Notes: generated by a model from the letters alone, not told the origin. Counted from the first letter of the stretch, positions 20,110-31,612 are shown. The stretch: 64,000 nucleotides of DNA from Trifolium pratense (GCF_020283565.1 NC_060062.1:29448251-29512250), one strand, 5' to 3'. Numbers and translations are program-made.

Positions 20110-23100
20110 CTACCAAATCAGTAATTTTGGAATGTGCGCTATCTTATCCCAGTCCTCCCCTGTTTGCTCCTCGCAGCGCTTCTTTAATGTTGGGCAACCA
20201 TGAATAGTCAAAACCTGAAGTGAAGTGAGTTGTCGAATACCTTCCGGCAAGGATCTCAATCCTTCACATTGAACAATATCGATCGTTCGAAGAGAAAGTG
20301 AACCTTCCCAAAGTTGCTCCGGCAAAGACTCAAGCTCACCACAACGATTGATACACAGATGTTCCAAAGAAAGATTGAAGGGTTCATTTGGCAATTCCAT
20401 CAATTTTAGGAAATCAGATATTGTCAGAGTTTGAAGGGAGGTCAGGTTTCTTAACATACCGTCTGGGAGGGATGTCACATCTTCATTTTTATGAAGGTGA
20501 AGAGTTGTAAGACCATAGAAACTAGAGATTTGTCTCAGTAACTCGTTGTTACATCCATCTACAAATAGGTATTTAACAGATGAGAGGCGTGGCAACACAA
20601 GTTTAGGGCAATTTATGATGGTAAAATTAGAAAGATGGGGGAACATCTCTACACTTTCCACTTTCAACAATCGCTCTAAGTTTGGTAACCCATCTAATGA
20701 GAGTTCTTCTAGAGATGGGAAAGCCCTCACTTCCACACCATGGGGAGGTTCATCATCATCCATGTACTGCACATTATCCATCTGGCGTAAATATATTTTT
20801 TTTAGACACGGCAGTTTGCTAAGTGCTGAAAGCTGCACGCAGTTGTCACAACCAGAAAGTTCAACAGAAATTAAACTACTCAGAATCCTGATCCAACTTG
20901 GTAAGGATAACCCATCATAGAGATCTATTTTCAACCTCTTAAGGTTTGAGTGGGGTTGAAGTGCTTCAATTACTTGCTCTGCACTAGTAGTTGGTCCCTC
21001 GGTAAATACTACACTTTTGCTCCATGACAAGCATAATTCTTGGATGTCCTTTTTACTCATCATATTGGCCTCTTGAGCTTCAGATAAACTACCAACATTT
21101 TTTAGGCCTTCGATGCTCAGTTTTCCCCCCAACTTTAGATCATGTAACTCTGTCAACTTGTGTCCCGTCTCCCGACGAACAATAAATACACTTAATGTTC
21201 TTAGGCAAGATAACTTTCCAATATTAGGAAAGAGAGAAGACAGTGAATTACAATCTTCGATGACAAGGTGTCTGAGATTCTGTAAGCAACTTAAGTGTTC
21301 AGGTAGATAACTAGTTTTCCAAAAACTTTTAAATTTTAAGACTTCCAAATTCTTCAATGTATGAATTGAGTCAGATATGTCTTCAAAGGTTGAGAAACCA
21401 TAAAGTTCCAAATACCTCAAATGAGTAAAGCTCTCAAGTGAAAATAACATTGAACAATCTATCCGTAAAACCCGCAGAGAGCTGTTTGTTGGGAAGCGAC
21501 TTTGAGAAAAAGAGTGGCAGTTATAAAATTTTATACCATATAGTGTTCGCAAGGATTCAATTTTTTTGAAGGTACCTTCATTGATTGATAGCAAAGTGGG
21601 ATAGTCAAAACTAATATGATGAGTGCTTCTTGATAAATCAGAGTTTGAGCTCTCCAAAATCATACACTCAGGCCCGGTAACAAATTGAGCTAGATCATGG
21701 AGAAGATCATGCATCTTAAAAGAAATGTCTTCTGAATCAACAGCCACCTTGATGTCTTGGAAGAATGATTTCTGGCACAATTCATTCCAGACCATATTGC
21801 CAACATCTTCTACTTCCAAATTTTTCCTAGATGAAATGAATCCATTAGCCATCCAAAGATGAATCAAATCTTCCTTCATCATTTCTGTATCTTTAGGAAA
21901 TATAGCACAAAACGCGAAACACTGCTTCAAGGTTGGTGTTAAATATATGTAGCTCAATCTCAAAGCTGGCAAAATTGAATTCTCATCAGGTAAAGTCCAA
22001 ATCTCACTATCTTTAATTTCAAGCCATTCCTTTTCTTGACTTCTTGAGCGCATTAGACCACCTAACGATTGTGCTGCAAGAGGTAATCCACCACACTTCT
22101 TGATGATTTCCTTGCCAATAGCCACAAGCTCTGCCCGCTCTTCTTTCCTATGTCCGAATGCATATTGTTTGAACAATAACAAACATTCGTCTTCAGAGAG
22201 ACCAGATAGACAATGAGTTTCACAAGTTCCCATGATTCCTGCAACATCCCTGTCACGAGTGGAAACTAAAACCGCAGCACCTTTGGATCCACACGATAAC
22301 ACAGCTTTCAACTTATTCCAATTGTCCTGGCTTAATCCATATTCCAATTCCTGATTTCTTTTCCATACATCATCCAAGACCAACAAATATCTTTTACCTT
22401 GCAATCTTTCTTGCACTTTTGTTTGCATTACGTCTAAATTGGAGTCGTAACACTTATTTCTTGTGATAGATTCTATAATAGAACACAAAATCGTCTTGAT
22501 AGAGAAAATCTCTGAAACACACACCCAAATTTTTGTATCAAAATGAATACTTACCCGCTGATCATTGAAGACCAATTGAGCAAGAGTTGTTTTTCCAACA
22601 CCACCTAAGCCGACGATGCTATACACAGGGAGGAAGTCAGAGCCTCTTGCCTGGGTGAGAAGAAATTCGACAATCTTCTCTTTATCATCCTCTCGACCAT
22701 ACACTTTGGGTTCGGCAATAATAGAGGTGGTTTGGCGCCATACAGCCACTTCTTGTTGCCTTTCCCTAACTGTACCAACCACTTGTAGAAGAAACTTGTT
22801 CTTACTTTCAGCAATTTGATTGAATCTGCTTGTAATCTCCTTGAACTTGTTTCCGATCTTACGGCGCAACATGATGTTCTTCAGTTTGGAAGAGGATGCA
22901 CCCTTAAGTCGACCAGATTCGATGGAACATTCATCAAGAATATCCTCCAGCACATAAATTGCATCTTTGAGTTGTTGAAGCCAAACCTTAATGGAACGGT
23001 TGGTGAGCTGTTTGTGCTCAGCATCTTCAAGAACGGCGTTGATGAGATCTAAGGTGGTTGATAACTTTTGAGCCTTTGACTTGATACCAGAAATGGTGGA

Positions 23101-23163
23101 AAATTCATTTTGAACAAGAGACAGCAAATTCTCAAAAACAACACCAAGCAAAGCTTCAGCCAT
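20110..23163 (-). CDS. CC-NBS-LRR (CNL) disease-resistance protein, full length
   Basis: Paralogue of the 15644-18697 gene, also exactly 1017 residues and intronless. It begins MAEALLGVVFENLLSLV (coiled coil). NB-ARC: GLGGVGKTT near residue 184, LVLDDVW near 258, STRDRD, GLPLAAQ near 357, CFAFCAIFPKD, MHDLLHDLAQ near 481. The LRRs end with the same C-terminal pattern as the paralogue (EDWDKIAHIP). The two genes diverge most in the LRR part, where specificity usually resides. A CACTA transposon begins only 211 bp upstream of the ATG, so the native distal promoter now lies more than 8 kb away and transcription may be altered. The frame has no lesion. Confidence 0.96.
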   Translation of the reverse strand: MAEALLGVVFENLLSLVQNEFSTISGIKSKAQKLSTTLDLINAVLEDAEHKQLTNRSIKVWLQQLKDAIYVLEDILDECSIESGRLKGASSSKLKNIMLRRKIGNKFKEITSRFNQIAESKNKFLLQVVGTVRERQQEVAVWRQTTSIIAEPKVYGREDDKEKIVEFLLTQARGSDFLPVYSIVGLGGVGKTTLAQLVFNDQRVSIHFDTKIWVCVSEIFSIKTILCSIIESITRNKCYDSNLDVMQTKVQERLQGKRYLLVLDDVWKRNQELEYGLSQDNWNKLKAVLSCGSKGAAVLVSTRDRDVAGIMGTCETHCLSGLSEDECLLLFKQYAFGHRKEERAELVAIGKEIIKKCGGLPLAAQSLGGLMRSRSQEKEWLEIKDSEIWTLPDENSILPALRLSYIYLTPTLKQCFAFCAIFPKDTEMMKEDLIHLWMANGFISSRKNLEVEDVGNMVWNELCQKSFFQDIKVAVDSEDISFKMHDLLHDLAQFVTGPECMILESSNSDLSRSTHHISFDYPTLLSINEGTFKKIESLRTLYGIKFYNCHSFSQSRFPTNSSLRVLRIDCSMLFSLESFTHLRYLELYGFSTFEDISDSIHTLKNLEVLKFKSFWKTSYLPEHLSCLQNLRHLVIEDCNSLSSLFPNIGKLSCLRTLSVFIVRRETGHKLTELHDLKLGGKLSIEGLKNVGSLSEAQEANMMSKKDIQELCLSWSKSVVFTEGPTTSAEQVIEALQPHSNLKRLKIDLYDGLSLPSWIRILSSLISVELSGCDNCVQLSALSKLPCLKKIYLRQMDNVQYMDDDEPPHGVEVRAFPSLEELSLDGLPNLERLLKVESVEMFPHLSNFTIINCPKLVLPRLSSVKYLFVDGCNNELLRQISSFYGLTTLHLHKNEDVTSLPDGMLRNLTSLQTLTISDFLKLMELPNEPFNLSLEHLCINRCGELESLPEQLWEGSLSLRTIDIVQCEGLRSLPEGIRQLTSLQVLTIHGCPTLKKRCEEQTGEDWDKIAHIPKLLIW

Positions 23164-23379
23164 TGTTGAGAAATGAAAGAGAGTTGAATGAATAAAAATA
23201 GAAGATCAGTTTTGATTTTGAGGAATGATATGATATGAATAGAGTAGCAAGTAGACTAGATTCGATGGAACAAGGAGTTGGTTGGTCAATGTGAAGTTAA
23301 GAAGGTAAAAAACAAAAAAAGAAACTTGCCCTTTATATTATTTTTATTGACTTAGGGAGGACTCACTCACCTTATACTA

Positions 23380-23965
23380 GTGCAGAAAGGGGATTCCACT
23401 ACCGGCCAAATAGGGATTCCACTACTGGCCGCGGCCGGTAGTAAACACACTCGTCGTTGTAAGTCAATACTTTCCACGACGGGTCTTTTTATATCCGTCG
23501 TGGTATGTCAGGTTTCTACTGTATTATTAATTAAATTTATGAGGATTCCACGACGGTTTTTACAAATACCGGTAGTGGTATGTATGAGATTCCACTACGG
23601 GTATTTTCAATATCCGTAGTGGTATGTATGGTTTTCATTTTTTTTTTTTAGAGTCTGGGATTCCACTACCGGTATTTGTAAATACCGGTAGTGGTATGTA
23701 TAGTTTTCATTTTTTTTTTTTAGAGTCTGGGATTCCACTACCGGTATTTACAAATACCGGTAGTGGTATGTATGGTTTTCATTTTTTTTTTTTTAGAATC
23801 TGGGATTCCACTACCGGTATTTGTAAATACCGGTAGTGGTATGTATGCTATTCCATTTTTTTTTTTAGAATTGAGGATTCCACTACGGGTAATTACAAAT
23901 ACCCGTAGTGGTATGTTAGTTTTCACTACTGATTGTTATAAATATCAGTAGTGGTATGTTAGTTT
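23380..23965. repeat. Left subterminal palindromic repeats of the CACTA element
   Basis: Several units of about 70 bp have the form GATTCCACTACCGGTATTT-x-AAATACCGGTAGTGGTATGT separated by T-runs. Each is a near-perfect hairpin, probably a binding site for the element's TNP1-like protein. Open frames here (for example 23624-23836) are repeat translations, not genes. Confidence 0.9.
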
Positions 23966-24097
23966 TATTTTTTTTTTTCGTTTTTTTGTAGCATCCTGTG
24001 CCTGCATATTAGTAGTGGTGTGTAGTTTTGTAACATGACCAAATTTCATCACAGACCCCAAAGAATGAGCCATTGCTGCTAGTGCTAAAGCTATATG

Positions 24098-24262
24098 TTA
24101 AAAATCAGTTGCACTAGCAACCAATAACCACACAACAATTGCCTTTAAATTTCCAACATCTTGATGCAAATTAGATAAGAAAGTAGCAAGATCATTTCCA
24201 TCAAACAATTCATGTGCAGTTAAACTATGCTTCTCAGCAACAGCATCATAAAATTCCATCAC
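24098..24262 (-). pseudogene. Exon-like fragment inside the CACTA element, possibly captured
   Basis: After an acceptor-like TTTGTCAG a minus-strand frame begins VMEFYDAVAEKH and runs 54 codons to TAA at 24100-24098, ending in a hydrophobic stretch (AIVVWLLVASATDF). A further stretch at 24000-24090 reads IALALAAMAHSLGSV in another frame. Codon-like composition and splice-like borders suggest an exon captured from a host gene, but I do not recognise the source. It lies downstream of the ULP1 stop codon. Confidence 0.35.
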
Positions 24263-24278
24263 CTGACAAACAGTCCTA

Positions 24279-24480
24279 AAATACCAATTCCTAAAATACC
24301 AATCCTAAAATACCAATTCCTAAAATACCAATTCTAAAATACCAATCCTTCATAAAATACCAATTCCATCACAAAAATACCAATTCTAATACCAATTCCT
24401 TCATAAAACCATCCTAAAATAGTCCAAAATAAACAGTCCAAAACAGTGAGATGCACATCCGAGCCAAAATACCAATTCCA
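24279..24480. repeat. Short tandem repeats (AAAATACCAATTCCT)
   Basis: About eight irregular copies of a 10-16 bp word containing ataccaattcc are visible, inside the CACTA element. Confidence 0.8.
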
Positions 24481-24670
24481 TCACCTGATCTGCTTCCAAG
24501 ACTCAAACTAAAGCTAATAACCAATTCATCACCCTGCAGAATCTCAAATTTGACAGAAACAAAGTTCAAATAAACAAGTGTAAACTAAAATTGCTGCAAT
24601 GTATTGAATAGACCAATTTGCAAAAACAAAGTTCAAATAATTAACTATTCTATAACTCACCAGATAAATC

Positions 24671-26689
24671 TTAACCCTCCAATAACTCCAAAAAATATGT
24701 TGACCAACGTAATCGCAATTCATACATCTCCTCAGCTGTTAACTCTTTTGGGTCATTAAATACCTACAATAAGTAAATAATAATATAAAACTATTCTTGA
24801 CTCGGTTATAAAAAATTATTGATGTATAAAAAATAAAAATTATTACCTCCATCCAAGAATCAGTTATCTTAGCAGTGACAATGTCCAACATATTTTTCAT
24901 TACATAGTATCCACAGTCATTTGAATTATATTGTTTCCTCGCCTACAAATTATATATAGTAACATTTGATCAAAAAATACCACACTTACTTATCAAAAAA
25001 GTAAATATATATAAAGTTAGAATACCACACTTACTTGTGGATAAAGCCATACGGTATTGTTCTTTCTATTGCCATTCGCCATTTGATCAACCGTAAAAAC
25101 ACTAATTCATAAGAAAAAAAAGCCGCATAAAATCATATAAAATTTGTAATAATTTATGTTTATAGTATATAACCAAAACCCCTAAAGTATAAACTTAATT
25201 ACCTTGAAACAATTTTCTCCATTATTGGATTAAGTTTCCAATGTAGTGAACAAATAACAACCACGGTATTTATCTTTGGACAAAGTATTATCAACTGCCA
25301 ATGTCCTCTGTACGCGTGCGTGGAAGCAGTATTATATTGTTAATAACTATGAGTTATAAAAAATAAATAAATATTAAAAAAATACACAAATTCATACAAA
25401 CTTACCCATGGTTAAATGGTAATAATTGACACTCTTTCTTTTCATTTTGTAACTTATGCTGGATGTATTTCTTGCATTTACTTTGAGATATTCTCTGATC
25501 ACTTTTTTTCCCAGCATCACCAACAATGTTCAGAAAAGTTGGTTCCAAAATTCCATATACATTTGTGGTGTTGTTTTCAATGCATAAACGATGAATGTAC
25601 CTGAATATAATTTTAAAGTTAGGAGAGATATATAACATATTAACAGATATTGAGATAGTAGTAAATAAGAAAGTACACTTACGAGCACCAAACACTTAGA
25701 GTACTCATGTCGAGCCAAATAAAACCCACCAACAACTCTCTTATACACTTGCAAGACATGAGAAAATTAGTACACATTGAACAATGAATTAATTCTACAT
25801 CCAAATGATCATCACCCCTTTTCAGAACCATCATTAACAATTTCTGAACATCGTCCATGTTATCTTGAGCCTCTGCTACCGGTGCAGGAGAACGACTTCC
25901 TTTTGCGCTTTCAGTGACAACAACCTCCTTGAGTTCATTTTGCATCTTGACCGGTGCAGGAGAACAACTCCCTTTTGCGCTTCCGGTGACAACAAGTTGT
26001 TCAGTTTGCGCTTCAGGTACCATGACTCTATTATTTGTATCAGAGGTTTGGGATAAACCCATGGACTTTAGTGTCTCCATAAGAGAATCTTGCATCATCT
26101 TACGCTCTTGCGCCAACTTTTCCTCAAACTTAGCTTCCAAATCTGCTTTAAATGCTGCTAGTTGCTCTTTGACATCTATACCTTGACTTTGACGTGAAAC
26201 CTTTGATCTTCCCCAGTAAGTGGTAATGTTATGTTTTTTTCCAACACCACGAACACTACCACCATGCTCAGGTGTTCCAATGGCTTCTGTTAGGACATCG
26301 TGACGTCTCGTTGGAACAAAGTCACCCTTTTTTGAGTCTTCAACAATTTTCTCCTACAACATGCACAAACAAAGTCACAATATAGTAAATAATTGTGTTA
26401 CTTGAAGCAAAAGCATGATTATAATGTTACTTACAATTTTCTCAGCAACTTTTTTTACAGGCTCGGATGTGAATTCTCCCCCTTTCTTTTGTCGTGCTCT
26501 CGTCCATGTCTCATAGCGTTCCGGTGGAGATGGATGACGATCATCATCAGTTAAGCCAGAACTATCTTTCGATAAGGACAATCTCTTTTCATTGATCATC
26601 TGCTCCTCGAGCCTCTTATACCCTCCACGGGATAATACATGTGGGTAAACATTCTTTGCATGATTCTCCCTACCCTTTTGACTTTTTTC
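24671..26689 (-). CDS. CACTA-encoded TNP1-like (Ptta/En/Spm) protein joined to ULP1-type Cys protease domain
   Basis: Spliced gene reconstructed on the minus strand. Likely exons: 26435-26689, 26353-25683, 25600-25406, 25307-25203, about 25102-25035, 24942-24847, 24763-24671; borders are GT-AG. The first two exons match the plant transposase Ptta/En/Spm family (GGYKRLEEQM, SPPERYETWTRARQKKGGEF, LTEAIGTPEHGGSVRGVGK), then a coiled-coil-like charged stretch. The later exons form a C48/ULP1 peptidase: catalytic His in GGHWQLIILCP and the catalytic Cys in QYNSNDCGYYVM, with the closing FNDPKELTAEEM motif. The position expected for the catalytic Asp reads CSLH, so activity is doubtful. No 5' exon with an ATG was found; upstream is repeat DNA. 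Domestication is not implied. Confidence 0.7.
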
Positions 26690-26740
26690 CTATTATAAAC
26701 TCAAATAATTAGTAATGTAAAAATCACATTCAGCAGTTTC

Positions 26741-26935
26741 AGCAGTTTCAGCAGACTTAGGCAATGTTAAAGACAGTTTCAGTCAAGTTTCAGTCAAGTT
26801 TCAGTTTCAGTCAAGTTTCAGCAGACTACCAACAATGTTAAAGACAGTTTCAGTCACAGTTTCAGCAGTTTAGGCAATGTTTTAACGCAGTTTCAGCAGA
26901 ATCACAGTTTTAGGCAATGTTAAAGACAGAAACAG
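26741..26935. repeat. Degenerate tandem repeat (CAGTTTCAG)
   Basis: Irregular copies of cagtttcag, gtcaagtttcag and ggcaatgttaaagacag occupy the gap between the TNP2 and TNP1/ULP1 genes. It may have replaced the 3' end of TNP2. Confidence 0.8.
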
Positions 26936-29560
26936 CAGTTTCCGCGCATTTTTCATTCATCTTATCGTGCATTTTCTTTATGATGCTTTTGTGAGCAGAC
27001 AAGTAAGGTTGAACTTCATCAGTGTTATTCAATATATACAAATGCGCTTGAAGAATTATATCAATATGCATGCTCTTGACATTTAAACCTTGCGTGCCCA
27101 CACCGTCACATCTTCCATCATGACGAGACTTGGGAACCCCTATAGCATCCACTTCTGACAAATAGTTTGAACAAAACTCAATAGCTTCTTCTGCAATGTA
27201 CCTCTCAACAATCGAAGCTTCCGGACGGTGTGGGTTTTTTGTATACCCTTTTAGGATCTTCATGTATCGCTCTATTGGATACATCCACCGTAAATAAATT
27301 GGGCCACACAATCTAATCTCCCTTACTAGATGAACAATCAAATGAACCATAATGTCAAAAAATGAAGGAGGAAAATAATCTCCAATTGACACAAGATAAC
27401 TGCAGCTTCGTTTTCCAACTCGTCTAACTTCAATGGATCAATTGCTTTACAACATATTGCATTGAAGAATAAGCACAACCTGCATATAGCTTTCCTAACA
27501 TTATCGGGCAATATCCCACGAATAGCCACAGGTAGTAGTTGTTGCATCAAGACATGACAATCATGAGATTTTAAGCCGATTAATTTGAGATCTTTCATTG
27601 ATACAAGGCTCTTGACATTTGACGAGTAACCATGTGGCACTTTGATACTTTGTAAACACTTGCAAAAACTTGTTTTCTCGTCTTTAGACAAAGTGTGACA
27701 CGCGGGAGGCAAATATGTCTTGTCATTGATTTTTTGTGGTAATAACTCTTGTCGTATACCCATCAAATCCATATCAAGACGAGCATGTGCACCATCTTTT
27801 GTCTTGCCTTTAATGTCGAGAAGTGTTCCAATTACACTATCACATACATTTTTCTCCACGTGCATCACATCAATACAATGTCTTACATCAAGACTAGACC
27901 AATATGGAAGATCAAAGAACACTGACCTCTTTTTCCATATACTTTTCACAACAGGCTGCTTTTTCCTTTTGACACTTTCACTTTCGGCTTTTGGCACTTT
28001 CGCTTTTGGCACTCTCCCTTTTGGCTTTTGGCACTTTCCGAAGACAACATTAATGTCTCGTTGTCGTTCATAAACTTCCTCTCCAGTTAAGGGCGTTGGA
28101 GCAACACCATTCTCTTGGTCTCCGTCAAAAGCTTTTCGCAATCTACGATATGGATGATAACGATTTAGAAATTTTCGGTGGCCAAGATAAACAGTCTTCT
28201 TTCCATTTTTCAGTTGCTTATAACATGTTTTTTTTTCACATATGGGACACGCATTATGCCCTTTAACGGAATACCCAGACAAATTGCCGTATGCCGGAAA
28301 GTCGTTGATGGTGCAAAACAACATGGCACGCATGTTGAACTGTTCACCAGAATACGAATCAAAAACATCCACTCCTTCCTCCCACAACACTTTCAAATCA
28401 TCAATTAGTGGACTTAGATAAACATCTATGTCATTTCCTGGTTGTCTTGGGCCTGAAATCATCATCGATAACATAATATATTTACGCTTCATGCACAACC
28501 AAGGAGATAGGTTGTAAATCATCAGGAGAACAGGCCATGAACTATGGTTAGTACTTTGATTACCAAACGGATTCATTCCATCAGTAGCAAGTCCAAGTCT
28601 AAGGTTTCTCGACTCTTTGCCAAAATTTGGAAACAAAGAGTCAATTTTCTTCCATTGCAAAGAATCAGCTACATGGCGAATTTGGCCATCACATTTTCTC
28701 TCTTCTGCATGCCATCTAAGATTCTTTGCGTCATTTGCATTAGCAAACAATCTCTTGAACCTTGAAATTATTGGTAGGTACCATACGACTTTCGCGGGAG
28801 GACCCGTTTTGGTCACCTCATCATCACTAGAATCACCATCTTTCTTTTTGTAGCGAGACGCCTTACATGTCGGACAATGATTATAGTTTACAAACTCTTT
28901 TCGGTATAATATACAATCATTAGGGCATGCATGTATCTTTTCATACTCCAAACCCATTGGACACAATACTTTTTTCGCCTCGTAATAACGATTTGGCATT
29001 ACATTACCTTCTGGAAGCATTTGTATCAACAATTCAAGCAATTCAGTGAAACTTTTGTCGGTCCACCCATTTTTTGCTTTCAAATTAAACAATTTTAACA
29101 CCGCAGACAAACGGGTAAAATTTGTGCATCCCGGATACAATGGTTCATCCTTGTCACTGCATAAAGTTTCATACACATGCGCCCTCTTAAACGAATCTTC
29201 TCCAATATCACGCATCATGTCTTCCAGTCGATCATCGATATCCACACTACCACTTTCTCTATGGGACACACTTGGCGTTGCAACTACTTCACCGTGCCAT
29301 ATCCATTGTGTATAATTTTGACAAATCCCGTCACAAATTAGATGATTCATGATTTCTTTCTTAGTACGTTTTGGTTCTTTATTTGCACAATTTATACACG
29401 GACATAGAAAAAGTGGAGGAAATTCAGGAGGAGGACGTTCTAGTTCAGCATTACTTTCCGCAAACTGTAGAAATTCCATCACTCCATGTCTGTACTCAGT
29501 ACTTAATCGATTAGCTCTCATCCAACTACGGTCCATACCTACGTTTCGAAATTTATGCAT
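26910..29560 (-). pseudogene. CACTA TNP2 transposase, frameshifted
   Basis: En/Spm-type transposase in two frames. The first part (29560-27338, 740 codons; likely true start MDRSWM at 29536) has the N-terminal transposase-associated domain (MDRSWMRANRLSTEY, CPCINC) and the Tnp2 catalytic region (about 200-450; PTCKASRYKK, LATDGMNPFG, DDLKVLWEEGVDVFD, CDSVIGTLLDIKGKTKD). It drifts out of frame after ILCQLE near 27390, where family members continue KYFPPSFFD; that text, YFPPSFFDIMVHL, is in the other frame, which then covers the DUF4218 region to 26910. A one-base loss explains this. The C-terminus also stops early in tandem-repeat DNA. The protein is therefore probably non-functional. Confidence 0.85.
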
Positions 29561-30369
29561 TCTAAGTTAAAGGAATGACTAGGTTGTTACTATTGCGAAA
29601 CATTCTCTCGCCCTATTTTAATAAAAATTCATAGCCTATAACAGAATGACTAGATTATGCATTCTATTTTAATAAAAATTCATAGCCTATAGCTTCTATG
29701 TTTTGAAATAGAATCGGTACCTGTAGATGAGACCGTGATTGAACCTTCTAACTTCAAACAAAGATGACAACACCAAAAAAGAGCAACACCAGCCCCTGCA
29801 CAGCACAAGCAACACGCAGGAGCAGCAATCACCGCCTAACGCAGGAGCAGCAATCACCGCCTAACACAGCAACCCCTGCACAGCACAAGCATTGATAATT
29901 TTATAAATATGTTTATACAACTTAGTTAATATCAAAACAAGTTGTATGTTTATACAATTGGCCATAAATATTGACCCCTGCCCATGGCCAAGTTGTATGT
30001 TTTCTTGAAGCCGAAGCTGAAGGGTATTTGCAAGAAAAAAGATCCCATCTTATAAGGCTATGTGGTGAAGCTGAAGGGTATTTGGAGAGACACTACTCAG
30101 CTATCTTAGGCTCATACCCACGAAAACGAACATCACAGAAATGAACATCACAGACCCACGAAAACGACGTGAATGAAAACGAATGAAAACCCAAGCGAAT
30201 GAAAACGAATGAACAAGAATGAAAATGAATGAAAACGAAAACGAATGAAATTTGGAGGAAGTTTGATTTATTCATACCTTTACCGAATAAAAACGAAGAA
30301 ATTTGGAGGCGATTCAAGCATTCTAGGGTTTGGAGAATGAAACCGAATGAAATTGGAGAGATTGGAGTA
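29561..30369. other. CACTA internal noncoding DNA with short repeats
   Basis: This holds two copies of a phrase containing gcaggagcagcaatcaccgcctaac (about 29815-29870) and an aacgaatgaa repeat (about 30170-30250). It is probably the transcribed leader of TNP2 plus filler. Confidence 0.5.
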
Positions 30370-31100
30370 GGCATGGCAATGGGTACCCGCGGGTACGGTT
30401 TTTACCTTCCCCGTTCCCCATACCCGAATCATTGATAAATACCCGTTCCCCGCCCATTACCCGACGGGGATGAAAAATTGAACCCAATCCCCGTCCCAAA
30501 TGGGTTCGGGTATACCCAAATGGGTTCGGGTATCCCCGAACCTTGCCCTGCCCTGCTGAACCTTACCCGAACGCAAAATTTTCCCGAACCCTGACATACA
30601 TACAATACAAAAAAATTCAAATAATAAAGTACAAATCAAAATTTCAATGCATTAAACATACAAATGAAATGATATTCCAAAATATCAAACCAAAATTATC
30701 AAAACCATAAAATAGTACCGGTACAAACCAATATTCCAAAATACCATCAAAACAACCACATAACCAAGAATGTTCTACATCATTGTTCACTGAAATTGCT
30801 AAAAAAATAAATAACTAAGAACCGTTGTTCATTAAAAATCCTAACTCAAGCAGATAAATTATATGATATGTGACATTATAAATAAATAAATAGGCGTAAT
30901 ATAGTAATTTTATATAAACGGGCGGGTTCGGGGACGGGTTCGGGGTGGGTACCAATATCTCCGTTACCCGCCCCATCCCCATGTTTTGAAATCGGGGAAA
31001 ACCCAAACCCGAACCCAAACCCAGTCAAATCGGTTTTTCCCCGTCAAATTCGGGGTGGGTTCGGGCGGGTACCCGCGGGTACGGGTTCTGTTGCCATGCC
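30370..31100. mobile_element. TIR element (GGCATGGCAA) nested in the CACTA element
   Basis: 731 bp with ends GGCATGGCAATGGGTACCCG and, read inward from the right, GGCATGGCAACAGAACCCG. GC-rich GGGTACCCGCGGGTAC words occur at both ends. It is flanked by TA on each side. No transposase inside. Confidence 0.75.
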
Positions 31101-31284
31101 TAGATTGGAGAATGGAGAATGGAGAGATTGGAGAATGATTGGGAAATTGGAGTGTTTGATTTGAAGAACTTGGGACGATTTGGAAGAACTTGGGACGATT
31201 GAGAATGGAGAGTTTGCAGTGGGAGGGAGATTGAACGCGTATGAAAATTGGGAATGAAAATGACAATATGAAAAATATAATAAC

Positions 31285-31612
31285 ACTATTAGGATTCCAC
31301 TACCGGTGAATCCTAGATCGGTAGTGAAAAGTGGGAATATGAAAAAAATAATAACACTATTAGGATTCCACTACCGGTGAATCCTAGATCGGTAGTGGAA
31401 GATAATTAAAACAAATTTGTACGTAATTACGACATTGCCACCGTGTCTACTTTCCACTACGGATTTAGCAAAGCCGGTAGTGAAATCCCTTGTCTCTGAA
31501 CTTTCCACTACCGTTTTAAAAATATCAGTAGTGGAATCCTTTGGTCAAATGTATTTCACTACTGGTATTCACATACCAGTAGTGGTATCTCCAAACCAAA
31601 AGTCATTTTTCT
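31285..31612. repeat. Right subterminal repeats of the CACTA element
   Basis: Two direct copies of a phrase with aacactattaggattccactaccggtgaatcctagatcggtagt are followed by CCACTAC..GTAGTGG palindromes. These mirror the left subterminal array in sequence theme. Confidence 0.85.

Noticed and set aside
23624..23951. Phe-rich open frames repeating HFFFLESGIPLPVF
   Set aside because: Translations of CACTA subterminal hairpins and T-runs, not proteins.
26910..27392. Separate 160-codon gene
   Set aside because: It begins from GTG and continues the TNP2/DUF4218 homology of the upstream frame; it is the frameshifted end of the same transposase.
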